From: an uncultured Acidimicrobiales bacterium
GTDB taxonomy: Bacteria; Actinomycetota; Acidimicrobiia; Acidimicrobiales; SHLQ01
Assembly: GCA_937922235.1 (NCBI GenBank)
Contig: CAKZVC010000035.1
Span: 1-41,355, forward strand
Length of the DNA: 41,355 nt
Direction: 5' to 3'
Shown here: in pieces, positions 9,099 to 16,546 of the stretch
Layout: each line of letters begins with the position of its first letter
How positions within the stretch are numbered: position 1 is the stretch's first letter
Made by a program: the position numbers and the translations under genes
Notes under the pieces: model-generated
The model's database searches: none
Told to the model about the DNA's origin: nothing
Seen by the model: only the letters and a program-made list of their open reading frames with translations

Positions 9099-9578
9099 TT
9101 ACAAGCCGAGCAATCCTCGAATCGAGTCTCCGAAGAGGATGAGAATCCCAAGCACGGTCATCAACACTGTTTGCACGTTGAAGCGGGCATCGAGCTTGGA
9201 GTCGAGCCGATCGATTCGACCATCAAGTCGAGCAATGTCGCCTCGCACGTCGGACGACAACGTATCGAAACGTCGATCGACCGTATTGAACCGTCGATCC
9301 ATGTCTGCCGTCAAGGAATCGAACCGCCGATCGACGTCAGCGACCAATGAATCAATTCGCATGTGGACGGCATCAAACCGTGCGTCAATGGAGTCAAAGC
9401 GGGTGCCAACGGAGTCCAACCGCGCATCAACGGCGTCGAACCGCGCATCGACAGCGGTGAACCGCTCGCCGTAGGAACCAATCGCTTGTGCCATGCTCAC
9501 GTGTTCAACGCTAACACTGTTGATCTTGCTCTCGAGCTCGATGCGAATTCGTTCGAGGTCGTCGTTTGTAATGGCCAT
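9099..9578 (-). CDS. Tail-anchored coiled-coil protein
   Basis: A 159-residue protein built almost wholly of a coiled coil with one C-terminal membrane segment (about 135-151). Residues ~39-125 repeat the RFDxVDA unit. The first five units are seven residues long, two are eleven residues long, and then seven again. It has no signal peptide, so the coil should face the cytoplasm with the C-terminus in the membrane. Proteins of this style exist in many bacteria but none has a function I can assign. The gene converges with the RTX gene, with only five bases between their stops. The start is ATG 9578, with AAGGA about eleven bases upstream. Confidence 0.75.
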   Translation of the reverse strand: MAITNDDLERIRIELESKINSVSVEHVSMAQAIGSYGERFTAVDARFDAVDARLDSVGTRFDSIDARFDAVHMRIDSLVADVDRRFDSLTADMDRRFNTVDRRFDTLSSDVRGDIARLDGRIDRLDSKLDARFNVQTVLMTVLGILILFGDSIRGLLGL

Positions 9579-9639
9579 TAGCCCGGAGTCCTTCTCTATT
9601 CACGATGCGATGGAAGGACCGAACCTTCGAGAGTGATCT

Positions 9640-9845
9640 CAACCTACTGAGGGCATGTGACACGAATGTCTGTCAATGCCCGCATCTGATTGCGCTGTCA
9701 GACCGGTACTCTGACAGCGGTTTGAAAACGAGTGAGGCGTTGTGGGCTTCTACCACTGCGTTTCGCATAGCTCGTCGAAGACCATTGAAGGCCAAGGATC
9801 TGTCACCCTCATTAGTGGCTGCCTTGGTCTTCTTCCTTTTTCTCT
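9640..9845 (+). ncRNA. Candidate structured RNA: three stem-loops ending in a T-run
   Basis: This lies in the 315-base gap before the gene at 9894. Stem 1: GGGCAT-g-TGACA (9651-9662) pairs with TGTCA-ATGCCC (9671-9681). Stem 2: CGCTGTCAGA (9693-9702) pairs perfectly with TCTGACAGCG (9710-9719) around a seven-base loop. Stem 3: AAGACC..AAGGC (9778-9792) pairs with GCCTTGGTCTT (9821-9831), followed by CTTCCTTTTTCTC like an intrinsic terminator. CTGTCA or its complement recurs at 9670, 9695, 9712 and 9800. The region could be a small RNA, a leader of the next gene or an operator array. No known RNA family is recognised. Confidence 0.35.
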
Positions 9846-9893
9846 AACCCTCGGCGACGGAACGCGACACACCAATCCTCTACGGTCTCTGCC

Positions 9894-10577
9894 ATGAGCG
9901 ATCAGCAACGAACCCCAGCCAAAATGTACGCCGCCGTTCGCGATGAGCTCATCGAAGCACTTCGCTCCATCGATACGGTTCGCGCCTCGACCATCGTGCC
10001 AGCGTGCCCCGCGTGGACGGTGAAAGATGTGGCTGCGCATCTGTGTGGCCTCAACGAGCAGATTCTCGCCGACACACCTGGGCCGCTCGGGTCTGACGAG
10101 GCAACTGCTCGCCAAGTAGGTGATCGGGCTGGAGCCACCCTCGATAAGGTTCTCGATGAATGGGCATCGATGGCCGACGACATCGCTGAACGATTCGCAG
10201 CCAACAGCGACCGGGCAACCGCGCTTCTCGCCGATCTTGTCGTCCATGTGTACGACCTCGAAGAGATCCTTAACCAACCCACAACCGTTGCCGCAGCTGC
10301 GACGCCGATCTCTGCGCATCGATATGTCGCACTCTTGCAAGAACGAGTAGCAGCCGTGACCGATACCGGCCTAACCATCGAGTTCTCCGATGGCATGATC
10401 TGGCCCACACCAGCCGAAGCATCGAGCCAAGTCACGCTTCGGGTGTCATCCCACAACTTTCTCCGAGGTGTCACCGGACGTCTTCGGCGGGCCGATGTCG
10501 AAGCGTTCGACTGGAGCGCTGACCCGTCGGCGATTCTCGACGCTGCGTGGAACCAGTACGGCCCGTTTCGAAACTGA
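9894..10577 (+). CDS. Maleylpyruvate isomerase-like mycothiol-dependent family protein
   Basis: A 227-residue protein of the DinB/MDMPI superfamily (TIGR03083/TIGR03086 type). The N-terminal motif PACPAWTVKDVAAHL supplies a metal-site histidine (His49), and a second cluster D114xxxH118 lies in LLADLVVHVYD. This resembles the metal ligands of mycothiol-dependent maleylpyruvate isomerase. Members use mycothiol or bind divalent metal in a four-helix bundle, and their substrates are mostly unknown. The C-terminal ~90 residues match the usual small alpha/beta domain. It stands alone downstream of the structured gap. A paralogue lies at 12502-13329. The start is ATG 9894. Confidence 0.85.
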   Translation: MSDQQRTPAKMYAAVRDELIEALRSIDTVRASTIVPACPAWTVKDVAAHLCGLNEQILADTPGPLGSDEATARQVGDRAGATLDKVLDEWASMADDIAERFAANSDRATALLADLVVHVYDLEEILNQPTTVAAAATPISAHRYVALLQERVAAVTDTGLTIEFSDGMIWPTPAEASSQVTLRVSSHNFLRGVTGRLRRADVEAFDWSADPSAILDAAWNQYGPFRN

Positions 10578-10663
10578 CTCGAGCGCTTCGGGTCCGTTTC
10601 CGGGAACCTGAAGCTGTCGTGCGGCGTAGTACTAGCGAGCGGCCTTCGTAGAACGGAGCACAT

Positions 10664-11254
10664 ATGAGGATCAAATCGAAACGGCGCCAGCAACCGATAT
10701 TGCTGGCCTTCGCCATCGGAGCCCTTGTGTTGGTATTGGCGGCCTGCAGCTCGAGTGACTCGAGCGAAACGCCGGCCGACGAACAGCCTGACGAGACGAC
10801 CGAGGCAGTGACGGAAGCACCTGCGGAGACCGACTTCTTCACCATCACCGTGGACGGCGAACAACTCGAAGGTTCGGGCCTCGTGTTCGACAATGGCGGC
10901 GAGCTGTCATTGCGAGGATTGTTCGGGGCAGAGATGGACCATCTGCAACTCGACCTCACGTCGAGCGGGTTTGGCGAGCAGACGCCGACGATCTTCGGAC
11001 CAGCGCTGAGCCGGGTGATTGGGCTCGACGCATCATCAGCGAGCTACGAGCTCGTCGAAGACGCAAACAATCGACTCTCGATCAACGAACGAGGGCCAGC
11101 GCTCACCGTGTGGGGAGACTTCTCGTTCCAAGCAGTCGACGCCACCTCGGGAGAGCAGGTGACGATCTCGGGAGTCTTCGACGTGCCAATCGGCAGCGGC
11201 GACTGGGACTGCGATTGGGACGGCGATCCCCCAGCTTGCGGCTTCATCAGCTGA
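10664..11254 (+). CDS. Lipoprotein, unknown function
   Basis: A 196-residue predicted lipoprotein. A basic N-terminus (RIKSKRR) and hydrophobic helix end in the lipobox LAAC, so Cys28 should be acylated and the protein anchored outside the membrane. A Ser/Asp/Thr/Glu-rich linker (29-58) leads to a beta-rich domain of about 140 residues with two late cysteines in DCDWDGDPPACG that may form a disulfide. No family is recognised. GGAG six bases before ATG 10664 supports the start. The stop lies in the 14-base palindrome TCATCAGCTGATGA (11244-11257). Confidence 0.8.
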   Translation: MRIKSKRRQQPILLAFAIGALVLVLAACSSSDSSETPADEQPDETTEAVTEAPAETDFFTITVDGEQLEGSGLVFDNGGELSLRGLFGAEMDHLQLDLTSSGFGEQTPTIFGPALSRVIGLDASSASYELVEDANNRLSINERGPALTVWGDFSFQAVDATSGEQVTISGVFDVPIGSGDWDCDWDGDPPACGFIS

Positions 11255-11314
11255 TGACCGTTGGCTCGGGCATCTTCTATCTCGAGGCTGCAGTGAACCA
11301 GTTCGGACCCGGAG

Positions 11315-12019
11315 CTAGCTAGCCGAGCTGGAGATGACAGCACCTGCAACCGCTGCGGCGGCCACGAAAGGGAGCGCCCGGGTGAAGTAGTACATCGAGG
11401 TGACAATGCGCTTTGTCTCGGCGGTGTCGTTGAGGTGCGGGAATGGCTTGTCGGGCACGGGTACGTCGAGGAACAAACACAGCGGTTCCCAACCCTGAGC
11501 AACCTCGAACTCGAGCAGCCGCTCGGGCGGACAGGTGGCACGGACGTGATCTGCGTGCTCGTTGAACACTGCGATTGCGTGGTCGCGTTCGGTGAACCGT
11601 CCGCCAAATAGGCCTTCCCACACGTACTTGTCGACCATGTTTACGAAGCGCCCGATGTGTGGGACTGCGGTCCGGAACCACGGCGCAAACGCGGTTCGAA
11701 ACCCGTAGATGGTCGAATTTGTACTCTCCCACCAACGCTCGGGGTCTCGGACGGTCAAGATCACCTTTGCTTCGGGGTAGTGCTCGGCGAGTTCGGACCA
11801 CACGTTGGCCACGGGATAGTCCACACCTGACTCGAACGAGTCGAAGAGCTCGTCCCACTGAGCGTCCCCTGTCTCGGCGTAGTCGAGCCACCGTCGCACG
11901 TGCGATGGCCGGCGCATGACTTCCTGCATGTGGTAGCAGGGTCCGAACCCGAGATCCTCAAGGGCCTGTTTCAGCGAAAGCGTTCCCGTTCTGCCGAGTC
12001 CTGCTCCGACTACCTGCAT
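11315..12019 (-). CDS. Sulfotransferase family protein
   Basis: A 234-residue protein of the Sulfotransfer_4 type. The 5'-phosphosulfate loop is GLGRTGTLSLKQAL near the N-terminus (residues 7-20), and VRDPERWWEST is the second PAPS-binding motif. Such enzymes move a sulfuryl group from PAPS to an acceptor, here unknown. The last ~20 residues (FVAAAAVAGAVIS) are hydrophobic and may anchor the protein to the membrane. An in-frame ATG at 12061 exists, but the P-loop normally starts within ten residues of the true N-terminus, so ATG 12019 is chosen. The gene converges with the lipoprotein gene. Confidence 0.85.
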   Translation of the reverse strand: MQVVGAGLGRTGTLSLKQALEDLGFGPCYHMQEVMRRPSHVRRWLDYAETGDAQWDELFDSFESGVDYPVANVWSELAEHYPEAKVILTVRDPERWWESTNSTIYGFRTAFAPWFRTAVPHIGRFVNMVDKYVWEGLFGGRFTERDHAIAVFNEHADHVRATCPPERLLEFEVAQGWEPLCLFLDVPVPDKPFPHLNDTAETKRIVTSMYYFTRALPFVAAAAVAGAVISSSAS

Positions 12020-12038
12020 GTTCGCACCGTATCGCGCG

Positions 12039-12314
12039 CTAGGCCGCGGCTGTTCCCTCAACGATCTCGTGCACTTGCTCGACAGTCAACGACGCCGCAA
12101 CGGCTACGGCCTCGACCGGGTAGCCATATTCCATAGCGGTGCGGACGGTGTCTTCAAGAAACGCCTGGGTTGTCTCGTCGTTGTGTGACGTCTTCGAGCC
12201 GTGATCGGTTGGGAGGTTCTCGAACAGCCGGCGCGCATTCTCGGCTGCCTTCACGCTGGTTAGCGCCTTGGCGATTCGTCGTTCGCGATCGGTATGCAAG
12301 GCACCCTTTGGCAT
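12039..12314 (-). CDS. Small helical protein, paralogue of 20833-21108
   Basis: A 91-residue protein with no known family. It is clearly related to the protein at 20833-21108, which has the same length. Shared blocks include KAL-SVKAA, FLED, YGYPVEAVA and a final AAA. The C-terminal YPVEAVAVAASLTVEQVHEI has the spacing of a helix-turn-helix, so DNA or RNA binding is possible but unproven. GGAGGAGA lies six bases before ATG 12314, which fixes the start against the longer frame to 12383. It is just upstream of the sulfotransferase gene on the same strand (19 bases between genes). Confidence 0.65.
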   Translation of the reverse strand: MPKGALHTDRERRIAKALTSVKAAENARRLFENLPTDHGSKTSHNDETTQAFLEDTVRTAMEYGYPVEAVAVAASLTVEQVHEIVEGTAAA

Positions 12315-12501
12315 GACGCTCTCCTCCGAGTCGTTCTTGATCGATGGGATAAGGCGAATCGTGAAGCATAGAAGCCGCATCACTCGTCAAGGAAGTGAAC
12401 TCGATCTCCACCAACTAGAACGTACAAAGCACCTGTGACACGGTCCCGCCGCTGACAGCTACGAACCGCCACAGGACCGAACGGTGACGTAGCGTCGGGG
12501 C

Positions 12502-13329
12502 ATGCAGCTTGAACCCCGATATGGCGATGTCCCGATCCTGCGACTCGACGGTGATCCGTCGGCCATCTGCGAGCCGTTGGTCCGGCAGAACCGGCGGCTG
12601 GGCAATGTGCTCGCCACGCTGACCGACGAGCAGTGGGTGACCGGCAGTCGCTGCGACCAATGGACCGTGCGAGATGTCATCGTGCATCTCAACATCACGA
12701 ACCAGTTCTGGACGATGTCGGTTGGTGCTGGTGTCGCAGGCGAGCCAACGAGGATGCTCGACGGGTTCGACCCGGCGGCAACCCCGCTCGCGTTGGGTGC
12801 GGGCAATGAGGATTCTCCGGCTGTGGTGCTCGAACAGTTTCTCGAAGCAAGCGCCGCCTGGTGCTCGATGCTCGAAGGGCTCTCGACTGACGACTGGACG
12901 AAACAGGCCGAGGCTCCTCCGGGCCATTCGTCGGTGTCGGCGGTGGCTCACCACGCGTTGTGGGACTCGTGGGTTCACGAGCGAGACATCCTCTTGCCGC
13001 TCGGTGAGTCACCCGAGCAGGCAGCCGACGAGGTCTTGACCAGCCTTCGTTACGCCACCGGGCTGAGTGCCAGTGTCGAGTTCCATCAAGGCGCCGGCCG
13101 CACGGGTGAGGTTGGGTTCGTCGTCAGCGAACCAACCGGCACGTTCACCCTGACGGTGAGCGATAGCGATGTCTCTGTCGTCGATGGCCACGAGACCGAG
13201 TCCGCGCCGATTGAAGCGGATGCTGTAGCGCTGCTCGAGGGTGTCAGCATGCGAGCACCACTGCCGGTCGAGGTCGACGCCGATGTTTCGTGGCTCTTCG
13301 AGGGGCTGCAACGAGCGTTCGATCAGTAG
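12502..13329 (+). CDS. Maleylpyruvate isomerase-like mycothiol-dependent family protein
   Basis: A 275-residue member of the DinB/MDMPI superfamily, longer than the protein at 9894. Motif CDQWTVRDVIVHL gives metal-site His62, and WDSWVHERD gives the D-xxx-H pair. A C-terminal beta-containing domain of about 80 residues follows (from about residue 190). The substrate is unknown. Its last 16 residues (DVSWLFEGLQRAFDQ) are echoed by two decayed fragments at 13755 and 15658. The stop overlaps the convergent membrane-protein gene by seven bases (13323-13329). The Shine-Dalgarno sequence is weak at ATG 12502. Confidence 0.83.
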   Translation: MQLEPRYGDVPILRLDGDPSAICEPLVRQNRRLGNVLATLTDEQWVTGSRCDQWTVRDVIVHLNITNQFWTMSVGAGVAGEPTRMLDGFDPAATPLALGAGNEDSPAVVLEQFLEASAAWCSMLEGLSTDDWTKQAEAPPGHSSVSAVAHHALWDSWVHERDILLPLGESPEQAADEVLTSLRYATGLSASVEFHQGAGRTGEVGFVVSEPTGTFTLTVSDSDVSVVDGHETESAPIEADAVALLEGVSMRAPLPVEVDADVSWLFEGLQRAFDQ

Positions 13330-13727
13330 CGCTCAATGACCCCGGTGTCTTCGGCTCGTTCCAGTATCTCGAGGCCTAGGAGCGAGAGTCCAAAGTAGAG
13401 AATGGCGCCGACGAGCACCGCCCACCCCCACGAGTAGCCGAGGAGCCCGAGCACGATTCCGGCAACGCCGAAGAGCGGCGCGGCGAGCCCGCTAAACCCG
13501 AAGCCGACCTTGACGACTGCGGCGATCATTGCGTTGCGCTCGTAGAGAGCTCCGCTTGTCATCGCCGCAGACAGAATCGCGATACCGGCGGCCGTGAATC
13601 CGAATGTGCCGATCCACAGGTTCACGAGGGCGAACGTGGCTGAGCCGACGAACATGAGAACGGTGAGGACGTTCAGATCGCCGGCTGCAGCGTCGTGCAG
13701 CTGTTCGTCGCTCAGCTCGTCATTCAC
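13323..13727 (-). CDS. Small integral membrane protein
   Basis: A 134-residue protein with about four hydrophobic helices (roughly residues 20-40, 43-60, 66-92 and 98-118). The cytosolic N-terminus is acidic (MNDELSDEQLHDAAAGD) and the tail is charged (ERAEDTGVIERY). No family is recognised. It converges with the preceding isomerase-like gene and overlaps it by seven bases, so the two transcripts are antisense at their ends. Confidence 0.7.
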   Translation of the reverse strand: MNDELSDEQLHDAAAGDLNVLTVLMFVGSATFALVNLWIGTFGFTAAGIAILSAAMTSGALYERNAMIAAVVKVGFGFSGLAAPLFGVAGIVLGLLGYSWGWAVLVGAILYFGLSLLGLEILERAEDTGVIERY

Positions 13728-13754
13728 TCATCGGAAGCTACACGCCTCGCCAGA

Positions 13755-13800
13755 CGATGCCAGCATGTCGACGCCGATGCCGCATGGCTCTTCGAGCAGG
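13755..13800 (+). pseudogene. Fragment of an isomerase-like gene 3' end
   Basis: The bases GTCGACGCCGATG, a 5-base gap, then TGGCTCTTCGAG repeat the end of the intact gene (13273-13303) and encode VDADAAWLFE against VDADVSWLFE. There is no gene body upstream. It looks like a leftover 3' end of a deleted or duplicated paralogue. Confidence 0.5.
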
Positions 13801-13810
13801 TACAGAGACC

Positions 13811-13850
13811 AAAAACCCGAAAGGCCCGGAAGCCGTTGGGCTTCCGGACC
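13811..13850 (-). terminator. Intrinsic terminator of the 13893-14747 gene
   Basis: GGCCCGGAAGCC (13823-13834) pairs with GGCTTCCGGACC (13839-13850) with one mismatch and a four-base loop. On the minus strand the stem is followed by TTTCGGGTTTTT. It lies 43 bases past the stop of the secreted coiled-coil gene. Confidence 0.75.
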
Positions 13851-13892
13851 TCTCTGCGGAGTTCAGTTGTGAACTGACGGTGAGGGTTAGCT

Positions 13893-14747
13893 TCAGCCGA
13901 CAGGTGCGTTCACTGGTGCAAGCCCGGGGCTTTCAGCGTTGACGCTGTCTACCAGAGCGTTGACGGCGTTGATGATGATTGGGCGGAACTCGTCACGGAT
14001 CTGGTTGAACTCGGTGAAGCCAACGTCGCCTCGCACGAGGTGGAAGCTGTTGAAGGTCTCAAGTCGGTTAACCAGTTCGTCTGCAGAGATGATCTCTTCG
14101 GTCACAATTTGGGTCTCGCCGCGTTCCCGGTTCCGAACGAAGTTGCCGTCGCCGTTGTTGCGGTAGCGAAGGTCGAGGTCGCTACCGAGGACGCTGCCTG
14201 GTGCGGCGTTCGTGGCGGTGTCAAACAAGGTCGCGTTGATTGCTGCTTCACCAGCAGGGTTGTTGTCGATGATCTGCTGAGCGAGTGGCGACAGGTCAAG
14301 GTCGGCCACGGTGATGCCGGCAACAGGAGCGACTGGGGCTGGCTCTGGCTGAGGCTGAGGTTCAGGGGTTGGCTCAGGTTCAGGCTGTGGCGCTGGCTCA
14401 GGCTGGGGAGCCGGCGGTTCAGCAATTTGAGCTTCCAGATCGGCGATCTGGCCTTGAATGTTGGCGATCTGAACTCGGATGTTGGACGCACGTCGATCGA
14501 GATTCGCAGCACGATCATCGAGGCGTGCGGCTCGGCGCTGGTTGCGGGTGCGGTCAGCGCGGGCTTCAAGATCGTCGGCACGAGCCTCGAAGGAATCTGC
14601 TCGTGCGTCAAGCTGATCGGCTTCGGCAACTAGCGCAGCGATCTCGGCCTCGACCACCGATGAGGTTTGAGCCGAGGCTGGCGAGCTAAACCCTGCGACG
14701 ACTAGCAGTGCGGTCAACAGTGCAGCGGCGATCTTTCGTGTCTTCAT
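13893..14747 (-). CDS. Secreted coiled-coil / proline-rich protein
   Basis: A 284-residue exported protein. A signal peptide occupies residues 1-26 (ASA|QT cleavage). Residues ~30-108 form a charged coiled coil with repeated DxRAxxxEARAD units, and ~108-142 are a linker of Pro-Glu and Pro-Gln pairs that spans the envelope. The C-terminal ~140 residues hold a domain with repeated N-A-V-D style helices and no recognised family. ATG 14747 begins a proper signal peptide, with AAGGAT about nine bases upstream. The longer frame to 14933 runs through non-coding sequence and is rejected. A strong terminator follows at 13811-13850. The likely role is envelope organisation or binding, but this is inference. 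Confidence 0.75.
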   Translation of the reverse strand: MKTRKIAAALLTALLVVAGFSSPASAQTSSVVEAEIAALVAEADQLDARADSFEARADDLEARADRTRNQRRAARLDDRAANLDRRASNIRVQIANIQGQIADLEAQIAEPPAPQPEPAPQPEPEPTPEPQPQPEPAPVAPVAGITVADLDLSPLAQQIIDNNPAGEAAINATLFDTATNAAPGSVLGSDLDLRYRNNGDGNFVRNRERGETQIVTEEIISADELVNRLETFNSFHLVRGDVGFTEFNQIRDEFRPIIINAVNALVDSVNAESPGLAPVNAPVG

Positions 14748-14918
14748 CTTCAGTACATCCTTTGGAGTGAGTTGGTACGCACATGAGACCCGGGTCGCCG
14801 ACCGAGAATTTCGAGCAGCCGGTCGGTTAACGACTTGTTCAGATAGTTCCTTTGACCCACATGCCTCAGCACTCGCCAGGCAAGGAAACTGCGCTTCGCA
14901 GCGTTCCCAAAACAGCAA

Positions 14919-14948
14919 ACCGCCAGCAGGCAAAAGCCTGCTGGCGGT
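14919..14948 (-). terminator. Intrinsic terminator of hsp20
   Basis: A perfect 13-base stem: ACCGCCAGCAGGC (14919-14931) and its complement (14936-14948) around an AAAA loop. On the minus strand it is followed by TTTGCTGTTTT. It lies 24 bases past the Hsp20 stop at 14972. Confidence 0.8.
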
Positions 14949-14971
14949 CTACAAACAATGAACGTGACGAG

Positions 14972-15379
14972 TTAGGCAGCTTCGGCCGTGGCGTCGATGG
15001 CAGGCGTTGCGCCTACACCAACCTCAACCTTGCGAGGCTTGGCCGACTCGGCAACCGGAATGGTCACGGTGAGCACACCGAAGTTGTAGTCGGCAGTGAG
15101 CTTCTCGGAGTCGAGCCGCTCGCTGAGCTGAAAGGTCTGGTTGACCGAACCGTTGCGCCGGCGTCGAGAGACAACCTGAGATCCTTCAGGGATCGAGCTC
15201 GTGCGAGACGCCGAGAGCGCAAGGCTCCGGCCCTCAACCGTCAGCTCGACCGTCGACGGGTCAATGCCAGGAATGTCGATCGACAAGACAACGCCTTCGT
15301 CGGATCGAACAACGTCGTAGTCGAGGCCTCGGTTGACCGAAGCAAAGTCGCGGAAAGGGTCGTGGGTGGTAAACAACAT
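14972..15379 (-). CDS. Hsp20/alpha-crystallin small heat-shock protein
   Basis: A 135-residue small heat-shock protein, an ATP-independent holdase that binds unfolding proteins. The alpha-crystallin domain spans about residues 20-118, with the beta-strand motifs LSIDIPGIDPSTVELTVEG and the closing GVLTVTIPV (the V/I-x-I-type segment). The N-terminal arm is short (FTTHDPFRDF). TAGGAGGACGC directly before ATG 15379 is an excellent ribosome-binding site and rules out the longer frame to 15523. A HAIR operator sits 34 bases upstream, so HspR control and heat induction are expected. The transcript ends at the hairpin 14919-14948. Confidence 0.93.
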   Translation of the reverse strand: MLFTTHDPFRDFASVNRGLDYDVVRSDEGVVLSIDIPGIDPSTVELTVEGRSLALSASRTSSIPEGSQVVSRRRRNGSVNQTFQLSERLDSEKLTADYNFGVLTVTIPVAESAKPRKVEVGVGATPAIDATAEAA

Positions 15380-15406
15380 GCGTCCTCCTAGGGAAACAGG
15401 TGGTGA

Positions 15407-15433
15407 TTCATACTTGAGTGGGTTGCACTCAGG
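15407..15433 (-). promoter_or_regulatory. HAIR (HspR) operator and promoter of hsp20
   Basis: CTTGAGT (15413-15419), seven bases, ACTCAGG (15427-15433) matches the HspR-associated inverted repeat CTTGAGT-N7-ACTCAAG at 13 of 14 positions. Next to it, on the minus strand, TATGAA (15407-15412) could be the -10 element. HspR bound here would cover the promoter and repress hsp20 until heat shock. Confidence 0.8.
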
Positions 15434-15657
15434 TTTGATCAACGCAACGCTCGGAGCTGTATTCCCAGATTTAGCGATCCCAATTGAATCGAACCACAAC
15501 GGGACGCACCGCGGCGCGGCCACAATTGAGCGCCGTGCGCCCGATGGCCTGGTCGGTGCTCAGCGGGCTGTGGTGCGGGAAGGGGCTCACATTGTTGCCC
15601 CCGTATCGATCACCTCTGAAACTCTATTTCGTCGACCCAATTGTGCTCTACGTTTTA

Positions 15658-15717
15658 GAGTATCGGCAGAGAATGCGTGGCTCTTGGAGGGCTTACAGAA
15701 GGCGTTGAATCAGCAGC
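15658..15717 (+). pseudogene. Second fragment of an isomerase-like gene 3' end
   Basis: The sequence encodes SAENAWLLEGLQKALNQ, close to the last residues (DADVSWLFEGLQRAFDQ) of the intact protein at 12502-13329. It sits alone in the 404-base gap between hsp20 and the toxin-antitoxin genes and has no gene body upstream. Apart from this fragment and the hsp20 promoter I see nothing in 15380-15783. Confidence 0.5.
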
Positions 15718-15783
15718 AGCAGCGTTCTTGGCTGGAAGCGACATGTTGTCAGCCTTGCACACCGTCGGACTGCGGACGCCTCG

Positions 15784-16188
15784 TCAGAGGTTGAGGCCCT
15801 CGGCGGTGAGTGCGGCTTCGAGCCGAGGTGACGGTGTGGTGAGCAGGACTCGAGCGTTCAACACTTTGGCGGCGGCGAGCGCTTCGATCGACAGCAGGTT
15901 CAGTTGGTGACGAGAACGGAGTTCGGCGATTGTGGGGGCAAGGTCGCGCAAGCTCACGAGGCCGATCGATTCGGGTAAAGCGATAAGCGCGCGAATCGCG
16001 GCCCGTTGCGCTGGTTCGGGAAGGCTTGCGATAGGCCTGGAGAGCTGACCCTTGGTAGGCCCGTTACTACCAAGTACCGCCTGGCAGAGGCGGACATACC
16101 AGAGTCCGGTTGTATAGACGGGTCCGTCGATGGAGCGTTCAGAGCGAAGTAGTTCGCTCAGTGCCCTGTCGTCGATCAGCGTGGTCAT
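15784..16188 (-). CDS. PIN-like toxin (degenerate) of an AbrB/PIN pair
   Basis: A 134-residue protein in the toxin position behind an AbrB-type antitoxin, with an ATGA overlap (16185-16188). The N-terminus (LIDDRALSELL) and the C-terminus (LLSIEALAAAKVLNARVLLTT) fit the first and last parts of a PIN-domain RNase. However, the usual Asp in the third motif is replaced (IEA rather than ADA) and the final LLTxD is LLTTPSP. Active PIN toxins cleave tRNA or rRNA using four acids. This one may be weak, inactive or a different fold. Confidence 0.6.
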   Translation of the reverse strand: MTTLIDDRALSELLRSERSIDGPVYTTGLWYVRLCQAVLGSNGPTKGQLSRPIASLPEPAQRAAIRALIALPESIGLVSLRDLAPTIAELRSRHQLNLLSIEALAAAKVLNARVLLTTPSPRLEAALTAEGLNL

Positions 16189-16427
16189 TGAGTGGCGAGC
16201 TCGTCATCGCCAAAGCCTGCCGCTGCGTCAGCCCACATGTCGTCGTCTATTGCCGAGAGAAGCTCACTTCGGAGTTTGTCGACGCCGTTGGGCACGATGA
16301 CGATCGCATCGCCAAGATCGAGATAGCCAACGCTGCCACCAGTGTCGAGGTGCCAACGATGACGTGTTGCTGCCGGCAAGCTCATCTGTCCTCGTGCGGA
16401 CACTTTTAGATCACCTGTTGGTTCCAT
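16185..16427 (-). CDS. AbrB/SpoVT-type antitoxin
   Basis: An 80-residue protein with the swapped-hairpin pattern VSARGQMSLPAATRHRW...GGSVGYLDLGDAIVIVP, which binds DNA and represses its own operon. The C-terminal tail (ELLSAIDDDMWADAA) would wrap the toxin. ATG 16427 is preferred to the longer frame to 16538, because the AbrB fold begins about eight residues later. It is coupled to the PIN-like gene by an ATGA overlap. Confidence 0.75.
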   Translation of the reverse strand: MEPTGDLKVSARGQMSLPAATRHRWHLDTGGSVGYLDLGDAIVIVPNGVDKLRSELLSAIDDDMWADAAAGFGDDELATQ

Positions 16428-16546
16428 GACTTCGAGGTTACAAGGTAAAAACCATAGATGCCTTGTAGAGATGAAAGGTACTGACGACATGTCATTCGAA
16501 CCGACGAAGCCCCTCTGACATCTTCCCGTTCGGAACAACCTCGTGG

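Noticed and set aside
9605..9847. 80-codon plus-strand frame in the structured gap
   Set aside because: Poor composition, no ribosome-binding site, and it ends in the T-rich terminator-like stretch; the RNA structure is the better explanation.
14748..14933. N-terminal extension of the secreted coiled-coil gene to 14933
   Set aside because: It runs through the hsp20 terminator region and would bury the signal peptide; ATG 14747 has a ribosome-binding site.
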